The translations under genes were made by a program, and so were the position numbers. From CBDCTM01 sp965222005 (lineage in GTDB: Bacteria > Bacteroidota > Bacteroidia > Chitinophagales > Saprospiraceae), in assembly GCA_965222005.1 (NCBI GenBank), contig OZ244935.1, forward strand, positions 5,270,001 to 5,334,000: a stretch of 64,000 nt of DNA, read 5' to 3'. The notes beneath the pieces were generated by a model. The model did not search any database and was not told where the DNA came from. It saw only the letters and a program-made list of their open reading frames with translations. Below, piece after piece: positions 20,001-27,346 of the stretch; the first letter of the stretch is position 1, and every line of letters starts with the position of its first letter.

Positions 20001-20716
20001 ATGATGCAGGCAGGCTCGTCAGTCGAGCTAATGAGCATATTCAAAATCAAATAATATCCGGAGCCTTAACCCTACCCCCGAATGTAAGTTATCATTTTGC
20101 AGGTAGTTTTGAACAACAACTACGCGCCAGCAAACGCATTCGACTTGTGATGGGGCTATCCTTGCTCCTGATCTTTTCTATCTTATACTGGCAGTTCCGG
20201 TCAGTTCTCTTTAGCCTGCTGATATTCAGCAGTATTCTGCTGGCTTTTGCCGGCGGCTTTGTGTTTTTATGGCTTTATGGCCAGGACTGGTTCCTCAATA
20301 TTCCCTGGTTTGGCGGCAGCAGCCTACGCCAGATTTTTGCAATGGAGCCTGTCGCACTTAGTGTAGCCGTTTGGATCGGATTTTTAGTTTTACTGGGTAT
20401 CGCTACCGATGATGGTGTGCTGATTGCCACTTTTATAAAAAAGAATCACGGTGGCAAGCAACTTCTGACCCAAGCTATGCTATACAACATCGTTGAAAAG
20501 GCGGGACTTCGCCGTGTACGCCCCGCTATGATGACTACAGCTACTACGATATTGGCATTATTACCTATTCTCAGCTCGACAAGTACAGGGAGTGATGTGA
20601 TGATCCCTATTGCCATTCCGCTGTTTGGGGGCATGGTTTTTCAAGTCATGAGCATTTTTATGATTCCTGTGTTATATCATCTTTGGCAAAGTAGAACAAA
20701 TAAAAATATACGATGA
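17075..20716 (+). CDS. cusA: CusA-type heavy-metal RND efflux pump
   Basis: A 1213-residue inner-membrane RND transporter. The N-terminus has a membrane helix followed by the HME-RND porter segment (FTRWPGHSPQDVEDQI, YPLT). Helix 4 carries SVVDIGIVIVEN and helix 10 carries the acidic pair D1112-D1113, both expected for proton relay. Three methionines align by local context with the Cu/Ag-binding triad of E. coli CusA: M676 (FLLMPTAM), M726 (PAPISMFENL) and M814 (RLVMLQTGM), which favours Cu(I)/Ag(I) over Zn/Co/Cd. Residues ~527-630 are an extra hydrophobic insertion with about four predicted helices, which explains the length over the usual ~1040. The stop overlaps cusB by four bases. No outer-membrane factor gene is present. 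Substrate assignment is by alignment from memory. Confidence 0.87.
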   Translation: MWLKRSLRFLLNHSLLSLLVMLLIVAGGLTLMPFEGRISWVSNFSISIDALPNIGENQQIIFTRWPGHSPQDVEDQISYPLTTYLLGLPGVANVRSNSFFGFSSIYLTFEDHLEFYWSRNRILEKLNAIPPQLLPQSVTPELGPPATALGQVFWYTLEGRDSSGQTTGGWDLHELRKIQDFQVRYALQATPGVAEVASVGGFVQEFQIVADPSKLRLLNVSLSELLAAIKGGNRDSGAGTLEINRAEYFIRGLGKFEGLGDIELCLIKVSDSQPIYVKDVAQVTLGPAERRGALDKSGAEVVGGVVSVQYDAKPMEVLSNLHKTIAQLQNGMPSKVLKNGRKSTLHIVPFYDRSQLISRSLNTLQHTLALEILITILVILAILFRLRAALVVFALLPLSVLLCFILMYATGIDANILSLAGIAVAIGSVVDIGIVIVENIIANSKRGQKLRKRQIVEGFVEVYPAVFTAIATTIISFLPVFFLQAEEGKLFRPLAFTKTYVMASALALALIALPVLLRIAYHKKLSNIRSGGLSHLILLIPAIYLFVHGSAWAIILSMLTGVGIASHFVQDKWKKRIMYGGYLLVMLMVLVRWWPVFGIETAHWLAYVLMLLCGILFFLFYYGIIRFYSKILKICIENTFVFLAAAICLIFAGIFIWSNSEQEFMPALDEGEFLLMPTAMPHGGIEENLELLKTLDMRVTAVPEVELVVGKMGRANSALDPAPISMFENLIRYKSEYRTDDSGQKMRFRTDKSGAFVRSAEGELIPDSKGKYFRQWRPHIHSTNDIWNEIAQVSRIPGLTAAPRLYPIETRLVMLQTGMKAPLGIKVKGSNLKEMEDFSLALEKILKNIKGIRPATVIADRTVAKPYLLIDIDRVLAARYGLQLEQIQQQIEMAIGGKPIGEVIQGRQRFDIAIRYPRATRNSPEAIEGLLIHTPRHSTIPLGEVVEIRYETGAQMIKSEDGFLVSYITFDKQPDYDAGRLVSRANEHIQNQIISGALTLPPNVSYHFAGSFEQQLRASKRIRLVMGLSLLLIFSILYWQFRSVLFSLLIFSSILLAFAGGFVFLWLYGQDWFLNIPWFGGSSLRQIFAMEPVALSVAVWIGFLVLLGIATDDGVLIATFIKKNHGGKQLLTQAMLYNIVEKAGLRRVRPAMMTTATTILALLPILSSTSTGSDVMIPIAIPLFGGMVFQVMSIFMIPVLYHLWQSRTNKNIR

Positions 20717-22425
20717 AAACAAAATTGCTTCTGTATTCCATCTTCCTTTTGCTTGCAGGCTTGTTTGCTGGCTATTTTATATTTAGTTCTGCTGATGGTC
20801 CAAGACCTGGCGATGACACCTCAGTTTTGTACAGCTGTGCCATGCATCCTCAGATCATACAAGCTGAGGCAGGTATCTGTCCACTTTGTAGTATGGATTT
20901 GACGCCTAAGCAGAATCAACAACAAAGCGCCGATCAATTCCAGCTGGAAATGAGCCCCGAAGCAGTCCGTTTATCCAACATCAATACCAGCCCGGTAACT
21001 ACTTCCACCAACCCAACTAAGGAGGTAGCTGTGGAAGGGCTGATAGCAATTGATGAGAGTCGAGTAGCAGTTCAGACGGGGCATTTGCCGGGACGTATTG
21101 AAGATTTATATGTCAACACAACAGGAGCCTATATACGAAAAGGGCAAGCACTTGCATCGGTATATTCCAAAGAATTGATAGCTGTAGTGGAAGTATTTGC
21201 TGCCAAAAATAGCTCGGCATCGGTGGTTCGTTCGGCTCGTAATAATTTGAAGAGCTGGAAAATTGATGAAAGCCAGCTCAACAATTTCGATACCAAAGGA
21301 GATTACCGCAAGCCTGTAGATATTTATGCAGATGTAGAAGGCTTGGTCATCAAGAAGCTCGTCAATGTTGGCGATCATCTTAGCGCAGGGCATATGGGCA
21401 GCCCAACTGCAATGTTCGAACTGGCTGACCTGAGCAAGGTGTGGGTCGTTTTTGATGTTTTTGCCAAAGATCTGCCATACATTCGGGTAGGCAATTCTGT
21501 AAATTTCCAAATAAAGCCTTTGGGTACTAAAACTTACAAAGCCGTTATCGAATACATCGATCCGCTGGTAAATTCCCACAATAATACCGTAAAAGTAAGA
21601 GCCAGTGTCAACAATCCACGCGCCAAAGTACGGCCGGGCATGCAAGTAGAAGGGAAAATTTTAGTTTATCCAGGCTCGGGGACAAAACAGCTTGTTATTC
21701 CCAAAACGGCAGTGCTCTGGACAGGCGAAAAGTCTGTAGTGTACATAAAAGATCCCATGGTATCTATTCCTACATTTGAATATCGACAAGTAGTTGTAGG
21801 CACCGAACTTAGCAAAGATCAAATTGTAATAAGCGAAGGCTTGGAAGAAGGTGAATTGGTAGTTACCCACGGCGCTTTCCGGGTAGATGCTGTAGCTCAG
21901 CTTAATGGCAAAACAAGTATGATGTACCAGCATGCAAAAGTCAGGCCGCTCAGTTTTAGAAAAACTGAGCAACAGCTCGAGAACATAGCTCTTTCCAAAC
22001 TTCAGCAGCAACAAGTGGAACAATTTGTCGCCAGTTACTTTGAATTGAAAAATCATCTAGTTGCATCTGAGGAGATACCATCAGCCAAATTGTGGGAACA
22101 AATGCAATCATTGATTGAAGATATAGCGACGCTTTCCATTCCTGGGTTCAGCTCACACACAAGCCAGCTTGACAAGCTATTGAAAAAAGCCAGACATGAA
22201 AAAGAATTGAAATCGCAGCGACAGTTGTTTTACCAATTGTCTGAGCTAATAACGCCTTTGCTCAGCTTAAGTAATCATCCAGTCATATACCAGCAATTTT
22301 GTCCTATGGCATTTGAAGGAAAGGGCGCTTATTGGTATAGCGAAGAGCGGCAAATCGCCAATCCTTATTTTGGAGATAAAATGTTGCACTGCGGTTTTTT
22401 GCAAGATAGCCTGGTATTTCATTAA
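20713..22425 (+). CDS. cusB: CusB-type membrane-fusion protein with metal-binding ends
   Basis: A 570-residue periplasmic adaptor anchored by an N-terminal helix. Residues ~40-68 form a small heavy-metal-binding domain with C42-x2-H45 (SCAMHP) and C56-x2-C59-x-M61 (ICPLCSMDL). The middle (~75-410) is the lipoyl/barrel-sandwich, hairpin and beta-barrel part of the membrane-fusion family. The C-terminal ~140 residues resemble DUF3347, ending with C530-P-M, an NPYFGDKM segment and C560-G. The CusB family links the RND pump to an outer-membrane channel and passes Cu(I)/Ag(I) to it. The four-base overlap with cusA indicates one transcription unit. A terminator-like hairpin lies ~270 bases downstream. 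Having both end domains on one chain is common in Bacteroidota homologues. Confidence 0.85.
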   Translation: MKTKLLLYSIFLLLAGLFAGYFIFSSADGPRPGDDTSVLYSCAMHPQIIQAEAGICPLCSMDLTPKQNQQQSADQFQLEMSPEAVRLSNINTSPVTTSTNPTKEVAVEGLIAIDESRVAVQTGHLPGRIEDLYVNTTGAYIRKGQALASVYSKELIAVVEVFAAKNSSASVVRSARNNLKSWKIDESQLNNFDTKGDYRKPVDIYADVEGLVIKKLVNVGDHLSAGHMGSPTAMFELADLSKVWVVFDVFAKDLPYIRVGNSVNFQIKPLGTKTYKAVIEYIDPLVNSHNNTVKVRASVNNPRAKVRPGMQVEGKILVYPGSGTKQLVIPKTAVLWTGEKSVVYIKDPMVSIPTFEYRQVVVGTELSKDQIVISEGLEEGELVVTHGAFRVDAVAQLNGKTSMMYQHAKVRPLSFRKTEQQLENIALSKLQQQQVEQFVASYFELKNHLVASEEIPSAKLWEQMQSLIEDIATLSIPGFSSHTSQLDKLLKKARHEKELKSQRQLFYQLSELITPLLSLSNHPVIYQQFCPMAFEGKGAYWYSEERQIANPYFGDKMLHCGFLQDSLVFH

Positions 22426-22887
22426 TAATTGCAGTAAAAAACTGGTTCAGGTTGTGTTTTTCCCTGTTCAGCAAGAAAGATTGTTTATCTAATATTGATT
22501 CCAGTTAACTTGGTTTTCAATGACAAGGAGTGAGTTTTATTTAAGAATAAATGTTATGTGTAATATCAGTTAATTATTTTCTGTAAATGTCAGAAAGAGG
22601 TGTGAGGACTTTATTCTGACTTAGTCTTCAAATAATAATGAGGTTCTGTCAGCTAAAGATGCTGAGGACATTTATTATTTGGGTTTTCTTTTATCCAGTT
22701 TGCCAGCGTTTGTTGACAAACTGGATTTTTTCTTGATGCATCTGGTAACCATATAGAATGACAATTGTCAGAGTTTCTGCCCAGCACTTTGAAAATCCTA
22801 TTCAGCTTGCTTTTTTTCCCGCTGGTCAATTGCAGAATAAGTATTGCGAAAAGACTTCATATTTTTGGAGTGGAAATCTATAATAAT
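22426..22887. other. Intergenic region between cusB and the first cytochrome gene
   Basis: No convincing gene is visible in these 462 bases. They contain a near-perfect inverted repeat, CAAATAATAATG (22629-22640) against CATTTATTATTTG (22669-22681), and a terminator-like hairpin at 22693-22731. The word ATTATTTGGG (22674-22683) is the reverse complement of CCCAAATAAT, which precedes three genes in this region. An in-frame start at 22765 for the following gene exists but would add a poor leader. Confidence 0.5.
22693..22731 (+). terminator. Rho-independent terminator after cusAB
   Basis: ATCCAGTTTG (22693-22702) and CAAACTGGAT (22717-22726) form a perfect 10-bp stem with a 14-base loop, followed by a run of T through 22731. 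It lies between cusB and the first cytochrome gene and probably ends the giant protein-cusA-cusB transcription unit. Confidence 0.7.
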
Positions 22888-23664
22888 ATGTCCTGCTCAG
22901 CAAGAATTAGTAACCTCTTATACCTCTGCACTGTAGCATTTATACTGGCTGGAATTTTTGCTTGCCAACACGACCCTGCTATCATTTTAGTCGATGATGA
23001 TATGATGCCTGGTGATACCACTGTGATCGACACCACTATTATTGATCCGGATACCAGCCAGACGAATACTCCCTGTGAGCCCGATATTGTATATTTCGAG
23101 TTACAAATTTTACCTATTCTCAAATCCAACTGCGCATTTTCTGGTTGTCATGATGATGCCTCTGCTCAAGATGGTGTTATCCTTACTTCCTACCAAAGTG
23201 TAATAGCGACGGCTGATGTTGAACCTTTTAATTTGGACGATAGCGAAATTTACGAGGTGCTGGTTCATACGGATGAAGCGGAGCGAATGCCTCCTCCGCC
23301 AACGGCAAGATTGAGCAGTGCCCAGATCAACCTCATCGCAAAATGGATATTGCAAGGCGGTGAAGATAGGCAGTGCAACCCCGACATAGGTAATTGCGAC
23401 ACCACTGCTGTTAGCTTTAGCCAAACAATTCAGCCTGTAATTGCTGACCACTGTCAAGGCTGCCACGGTGGTGCCACTCCTGCAGGAGGGATTAGGCTGA
23501 GTGATTATGAAGGTATCAAAACAGTTGCCCTTGACGGGAGACTCGCTGGAGCAATAAGCTGGACCGATGGATTTGAACCAATGCCTCAAGGGGGAGACAA
23601 GCTAAATGATTGTTTTATTAGTCAGCTCAATGCATGGATTGAAAATGGAGCGCCTCAAAATTGA
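22888..23664 (+). CDS. Di-haem cytochrome-like lipoprotein (PSCyt1-type)
   Basis: 258 residues from the start at 22888, which gives a short lipoprotein signal with a Cys after GIFA. The upstream start at 22765 lacks this arrangement. A short acidic/Thr-rich linker follows. Two similar halves each begin with an ILPILKSN or IQPVIADH helix and a haem attachment site: C82-AFSG-C87-H88 (CX4CH, unusual) and C189-QG-C192-H193 (CXXCH). Each half ends near an MPPPP or MPQGG motif whose Met may be the distal ligand, followed by an INLIAKWI or LNAWIENGA helix. Such proteins are expected on the outer face of the envelope. Electron transfer is inferred from the motifs. The next gene is a one-haem relative. 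Confidence 0.75.
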   Translation: MSCSARISNLLYLCTVAFILAGIFACQHDPAIILVDDDMMPGDTTVIDTTIIDPDTSQTNTPCEPDIVYFELQILPILKSNCAFSGCHDDASAQDGVILTSYQSVIATADVEPFNLDDSEIYEVLVHTDEAERMPPPPTARLSSAQINLIAKWILQGGEDRQCNPDIGNCDTTAVSFSQTIQPVIADHCQGCHGGATPAGGIRLSDYEGIKTVALDGRLAGAISWTDGFEPMPQGGDKLNDCFISQLNAWIENGAPQN

Positions 23665-23674
23665 ACAAAGTCAA

Positions 23675-24055
23675 ATGAAAACAAAAATCAAATATCTGTT
23701 TCTTTTCAGTTCAATAGTACTAACAGGTGCTATGAGCACGGGTTGTTATTATGATTCGGAAGAAGACCTCTACCCCCAATCAGAATGTGTCACAACCAAC
23801 TTGTCATACCTGTCCGATATCCAACCCATTGTCCAATCGAGATGCTACGGTTGCCATAGTGCAGCCGCCAACCTGGGAGGCATCACACTGGAGAGCTATG
23901 AGGAGCTTAAAAATTATATTGACAGCGGGCAGCTGGAAGGAGTCATCAACCATGAGTCGGGTTATTCTCCTATGCCTAAAGACCAACCTAAACTTCCGTC
24001 ATGTGAAATTGACAAGATAGCAGCATGGATAGCTGATGGCGCTTTGAATAATTAG
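23675..24055 (+). CDS. Single-haem cytochrome-like lipoprotein
   Basis: 126 residues; the start at 23675 (MKTKIKYLF) is chosen because it begins a lipoprotein-type signal ending MSTGC, while the start at 23606 overlaps the previous gene by 59 bases. One haem motif is visible, C57-YG-C60-H61, preceded by an IQPIVQSR helix and followed by a SPMPKD segment and a KIAAWIADGA helix, the same plan as one half of the preceding gene. It begins 10 bases after that gene, so the two are probably co-transcribed, and the second half of the first protein and this protein look like duplicates of one module. The role is probably envelope electron transfer. Confidence 0.75.
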   Translation: MKTKIKYLFLFSSIVLTGAMSTGCYYDSEEDLYPQSECVTTNLSYLSDIQPIVQSRCYGCHSAAANLGGITLESYEELKNYIDSGQLEGVINHESGYSPMPKDQPKLPSCEIDKIAAWIADGALNN

Positions 24056-24096
24056 TATTCTGCTCACTTTTTATTTTGAATAAAAAATATGCAAAA

Positions 24097-24507
24097 ATGA
24101 AAAAAACATTCATCCTGATAGGCATCCTAGCATTAGTGGGATTTATGATGGGTTTGTACATATACAACAAACCGCACAAAAACATGAATCGCACCTCTGC
24201 CGATATTAATATCGAAGCACTTGAGTTATTTCAAGCCTACGAAGGAAATGAAGAAGCGGCCAACCAAATGTACCTCGACAAGGTCATACAAGTTCAAGGC
24301 ACTATTCGTGCGATAGAAAAAGATGAAACCGGCCAGGTCAATGTTACGCTGGATACGGGGAGTGATCTGTTTGGCATTCGCTGCCAGATGGATGAGCTAA
24401 GTGATCCGGCTAATTTTTCAGCTCTGAAAGGAGAGAAAATTACGCTCAAAGGCATCTGTACCGGTATGTTGATGGATGTAGTGTTGGTGCGCTGTGTAAA
24501 AGTTTAG
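24097..24507 (+). CDS. Membrane-anchored OB-fold (tRNA_anti-like) protein
   Basis: 136 residues from the ATG at 24097; an upstream TTG at 24076 is possible but less likely. An N-terminal hydrophobic helix (residues ~5-24) anchors or exports it. The remainder matches the tRNA_anti-like OB-fold found in small exported Bacteroidota proteins: a helix, the strand VIQVQGTIRAI, GQVNVTLDTG, then ALKGEKITLKGICTGM and a final VVLVRCVKV strand. No function is established for this family, and nucleic acid binding should not be assumed outside the cytoplasm. It lies between the cytochrome genes and the second YceI gene, which suggests a shared envelope role. Confidence 0.65.
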   Translation: MKKTFILIGILALVGFMMGLYIYNKPHKNMNRTSADINIEALELFQAYEGNEEAANQMYLDKVIQVQGTIRAIEKDETGQVNVTLDTGSDLFGIRCQMDELSDPANFSALKGEKITLKGICTGMLMDVVLVRCVKV

Positions 24508-24557
24508 CCATTTCATTTTATAATTAACATTAACTCATTTCCCAAATAATTCAAATC

Positions 24558-25130
24558 ATGAATCGAACTGCCTTTTGTTTTGCATTATTCTTTCTGGTCA
24601 CTTCCTGTAGTTTAAGTGCCCAAAAACATTTTACCCGTGACGGCAAGATATCTTTTTTCTCTGATGCTCCATTGGAAAAAATTGAAGCGCACAATTCAAA
24701 AGCTACAAGTGTAATAGATGCCCAGAGTGGTAAAATAGAGTTTGCCGTTTTGATCAAAGCCTTTCATTTTGAAAAAGCATTAATGCAGGAGCATTTCAAC
24801 GAAAACTATATGGAATCGGGTAAATATCCTAAAGCCACTTTCAAAGGCGCTATTCAAAACATAGAGAACATTCAATTAAGCGAGGATGGTTCTTACACCG
24901 CTCAGGTAGCTGGCGACATGACTATCCATGGTGTTACCAACAAGCTGGAAACACCAGCAACATTTGTTGTAAAAGATGGTAATATCAGCGCTACAGCAAG
25001 CTTCAATATTGCGGTGGCTGATTATAAGATCGCCATTCCCGCTATTGTTCGGGACAATATAGCTAAGACTGTCCAGCTAAATGTAGAGGTTCAGTATCAA
25101 TCTTTAAAGAAAAGCATAACTCAACGCTAG
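24558..25130 (+). CDS. YceI-like periplasmic protein (copy 2)
   Basis: 190 residues with a signal peptide ending near SLSAQ. The YceI body includes FFSDAPLEKIEA, the HFNENYMES segment, PKATFKG and GDMTIHGV strands, and a final VADYKIAIP and KTVQLNVEV pair. The family binds isoprenoids or quinone-like lipids. It is a paralogue of the protein at 1562. The CCCAAATAAT word ends 7 bases before the start codon. The DUF5777 gene begins 3 bases after the stop, so both are almost certainly in one operon, together with the haem lipoproteins just upstream. A redox lipid-handling role is inference. Confidence 0.82.
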   Translation: MNRTAFCFALFFLVTSCSLSAQKHFTRDGKISFFSDAPLEKIEAHNSKATSVIDAQSGKIEFAVLIKAFHFEKALMQEHFNENYMESGKYPKATFKGAIQNIENIQLSEDGSYTAQVAGDMTIHGVTNKLETPATFVVKDGNISATASFNIAVADYKIAIPAIVRDNIAKTVQLNVEVQYQSLKKSITQR

Positions 25131-25133
25131 ACC

Positions 25134-26018
25134 ATGCTACGCTACGCTATTTTACTCTTCTTTGCGATACTCCTAAGCGGCTTATCGCTAACAGCTCAGG
25201 AAGATGATCTCCTCTCATTGTTGGGAGAAGAGGAAACCACCGACTATATCACCGCCAGTTTTAAAACCAACCGCGTGATCAATTTGCATTCTCTGGAAAG
25301 CACTGCGAGGGGTGTCTTGGATGTAAAAATTTCACATCGCTTTGGGTTTTTAAGCGGAGGGTTTTATGAGCTTTTCGGATTGGATAACGCAACCATCCGA
25401 ATCGGCGGTGATTTCGGTGTTTCCGACAAGCTTACTGTGGGCATTGGACGTAGCAGCTTTGAAAAAACTTTTGACGGTTTTGTCAAATACAAATTGCTCC
25501 GCCAAAGTACCGGCAAGCGCAATATGCCGCTTACAGCAGCATTGTTGGCCAGTGTAGCCATCAATACGCTCAAATGGCAACATCCCGAACGCGACAATCA
25601 TTTCAGCGCCCGACTTTCATATGTGTATCAGCTCATCTTAGGCCGAAAATTTAGTGATAGCTTTAGTCTGCAACTATCTCCAACGGTGGTACACCGCAAC
25701 TTGGTACAATTTAACAGCGAAAGCAATGATGTGTATGCCCTGGGGGTGGCGGCCCGCCAAAAGCTTAGCAAACGGCTGGCTGTCAATGCTGAATTCATAT
25801 ACGTGTTGCCCGATCAGTTGGCTTCCGAATATACACATTCGATCAGTTTGGGCTTTGATATAGAAACTGGCGGCCATGTTTTTCAGCTGCATTTTACCAA
25901 TTCTACCTCAATGATCGAAAAGGGTTTCATTGCCGAATCTACCGGCAAATGGTGGGATGGCGATATCCATTTTGGCTTCAATGTCAGTCGGGTATTTACC
26001 TTATCATCCGGAAAATAG
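25134..26018 (+). CDS. DUF5777-family beta-barrel protein
   Basis: 294 residues with a signal peptide (LLFFAILLSGLSLTAQ). The rest alternates short amphipathic strands, as in outer-membrane barrels: NRVINLHSLE near the start, RFGFLSGGFYELFGLDNA, IGGDFGVSDKLTVGIG, and a terminal HFGFNVSRVFTLSSGK. It fits the DUF5777 family, whose members are often encoded beside YceI and cytochrome c genes in Bacteroidota. No transport or enzyme activity is established. It is unlike TolC-type channels, so it does not fill the missing outer-membrane component of CusAB on sequence grounds. It is tightly coupled to the YceI gene. Confidence 0.72.
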   Translation: MLRYAILLFFAILLSGLSLTAQEDDLLSLLGEEETTDYITASFKTNRVINLHSLESTARGVLDVKISHRFGFLSGGFYELFGLDNATIRIGGDFGVSDKLTVGIGRSSFEKTFDGFVKYKLLRQSTGKRNMPLTAALLASVAINTLKWQHPERDNHFSARLSYVYQLILGRKFSDSFSLQLSPTVVHRNLVQFNSESNDVYALGVAARQKLSKRLAVNAEFIYVLPDQLASEYTHSISLGFDIETGGHVFQLHFTNSTSMIEKGFIAESTGKWWDGDIHFGFNVSRVFTLSSGK

Positions 26019-26120
26019 GCGTGGCATAGGCTTTGACAGGCAAAGCGTATAGACAACTGGCAATTTTACGCCTGATTAGTTCGTTTGGAGTTTTTGCAGG
26101 CTCGTCTCTGCTTTTTACAA

Positions 26121-27056
26121 ATGCTAAAACCCGTTGAATTGAGGTCTTTTTGCTTTATTTTCGCCTTTTTATTGTTATCAATACATCTTTCTGCTCAAGT
26201 GCATCGCTTCTCTGCCGAAGCTTCTGAGCAATTGAGTGCCCACGAAGATACTTTGGCGGTACTTGCACATACTGTTATTCACGATTCAATTGCCGAGCAT
26301 CGCTTTGCTGCCTGCCACCAGCTGATCCCTAAGTTGGTAGAGGCGCTCAAAACGCCCAATTCCTTCCACTACCCTTTTGAGCGTATCCAGTCGATGTCAA
26401 TTATGTATCCTCAGGATAGCAGCTTTCGGATTTTCACCTGGCAGCTATATGTACATATTGACGAGTATCGCTATTTTGGTGCTATACAGATGAATCAGCC
26501 TGAGCTAAAGCTTTTCCCGCTCATTGATCGCTCCGAAGATATGCAACTTATTGATTATGAGACACTTACAATTGACAATTGGTATGGTGCGGTGTATTAC
26601 AAAGTACATAAATTTGATACCGAAAATGGGCCCAACTACCTCCTTTTCGGCTTTGACGGCTACCAGTTTTTCAACAAAAGAAAATTGGTGGATGTACTGA
26701 GTTTTGATGAAAAAGGGGAGCCCCGCTTTGGTGCCCCGGTATTTGCTCAATCCGGCAACATTGAAGCAGGTATTAATAAGCAACGTATCCTATTGGAGTA
26801 TTCTGCCGAAACTTCCATCCGGCTCAATTATGACGACCAACTCCGCATGATTATCTTCGATCATCTCAAGCCCTACAAAAGCCCCCATCAGGCACAAGGC
26901 ACCGCCTACCTTCCCGATGGCAGCTATGAAGGCTATCGGCTGCAAGACGGCCTATGGCTGCACATCGCTAAAGTCTTCGATCAGGTGCAGGATAAGCCCC
27001 CATTCCCCCAGCCCATCCTCGACAAACGCAAAGGCAAAGACATTTTTGGACAGTGA
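26121..27056 (+). CDS. Exported protein of unknown function
   Basis: 311 residues from the ATG at 26121 (MLKPVELRSFCF), giving a signal peptide that ends near HLSAQ; a TTG at 26085 is an alternative start. I do not recognise the family. The sequence has an N-terminal helical part (residues ~20-85), then a region rich in aromatic strands (FRIFTWQLYVH, YRYFGAIQMN, NWYGAVYYKVH, YLLFGFDGYQFFNKRKLVDVL) that resembles a beta-sandwich or lipocalin-type shape. The C-terminus is polar and ends KGKDIFGQ. No catalytic motif is obvious. It lies ~100 bases after the DUF5777 gene on the same strand, and its stop borders the minisatellite directly. Confidence 0.65.
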   Translation: MLKPVELRSFCFIFAFLLLSIHLSAQVHRFSAEASEQLSAHEDTLAVLAHTVIHDSIAEHRFAACHQLIPKLVEALKTPNSFHYPFERIQSMSIMYPQDSSFRIFTWQLYVHIDEYRYFGAIQMNQPELKLFPLIDRSEDMQLIDYETLTIDNWYGAVYYKVHKFDTENGPNYLLFGFDGYQFFNKRKLVDVLSFDEKGEPRFGAPVFAQSGNIEAGINKQRILLEYSAETSIRLNYDDQLRMIIFDHLKPYKSPHQAQGTAYLPDGSYEGYRLQDGLWLHIAKVFDQVQDKPPFPQPILDKRKGKDIFGQ

Positions 27057-27063
27057 GTGGACG

Positions 27064-27346
27064 GTAACGGGTATTCGGTTTTTCGGTGCTCGGTTTTCCG
27101 GTACTCGGTACTCGGGTTTCCGGTACTCGGTACTCGGTTTTCCGGTACTCGGGTTTCCGGTACTCGGTACTCGGGTTTCCGGATACCGGATACCGAACAA
27201 CCGGATACCGGATACCGAACAACCGAACAACCGGATACCGAACAACCGAACAACCGGATACCGAACAACCGAACAACCGGATACCGGATACCGAACAACC
27301 GAACAACCGGATACCGAACAACCGGATACCGAACAACCGCCAAACC
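27064..27346. repeat. Minisatellite of 7- and 8-base GG...CC units
   Basis: The right half, 27181-27338, parses without remainder into 21 units of two kinds, GGATACC (a, 7 bases) and GAACAACC (b, 8 bases), in the order aabaabbabbabbaabbabab. The left half (27064-27180) uses GGTACTC (7) and GGGTTTCC or GGTTTTCC (8). The halves are roughly reverse-complementary in composition, since GGATACC reversed is GGTATCC, so the block could fold back on itself. All six frames are open across much of it, producing misleading ORFs. The inverted repeat at 261-308 uses related words. Confidence 0.9.

Noticed and set aside
22765..22887. Upstream start for the first cytochrome gene
   Set aside because: The start at 22765 would put two hydrophobic stretches before the lipoprotein signal; 22888 gives a normal lipoprotein N-terminus.
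23606..23674. Upstream start for the second cytochrome gene
   Set aside because: It overlaps the previous gene by 59 bases and displaces the signal sequence; 23675 fits better.
27064..27346. CRISPR array
   Set aside because: Units are only 7-8 bases with no unique spacers, and no cas genes are present.
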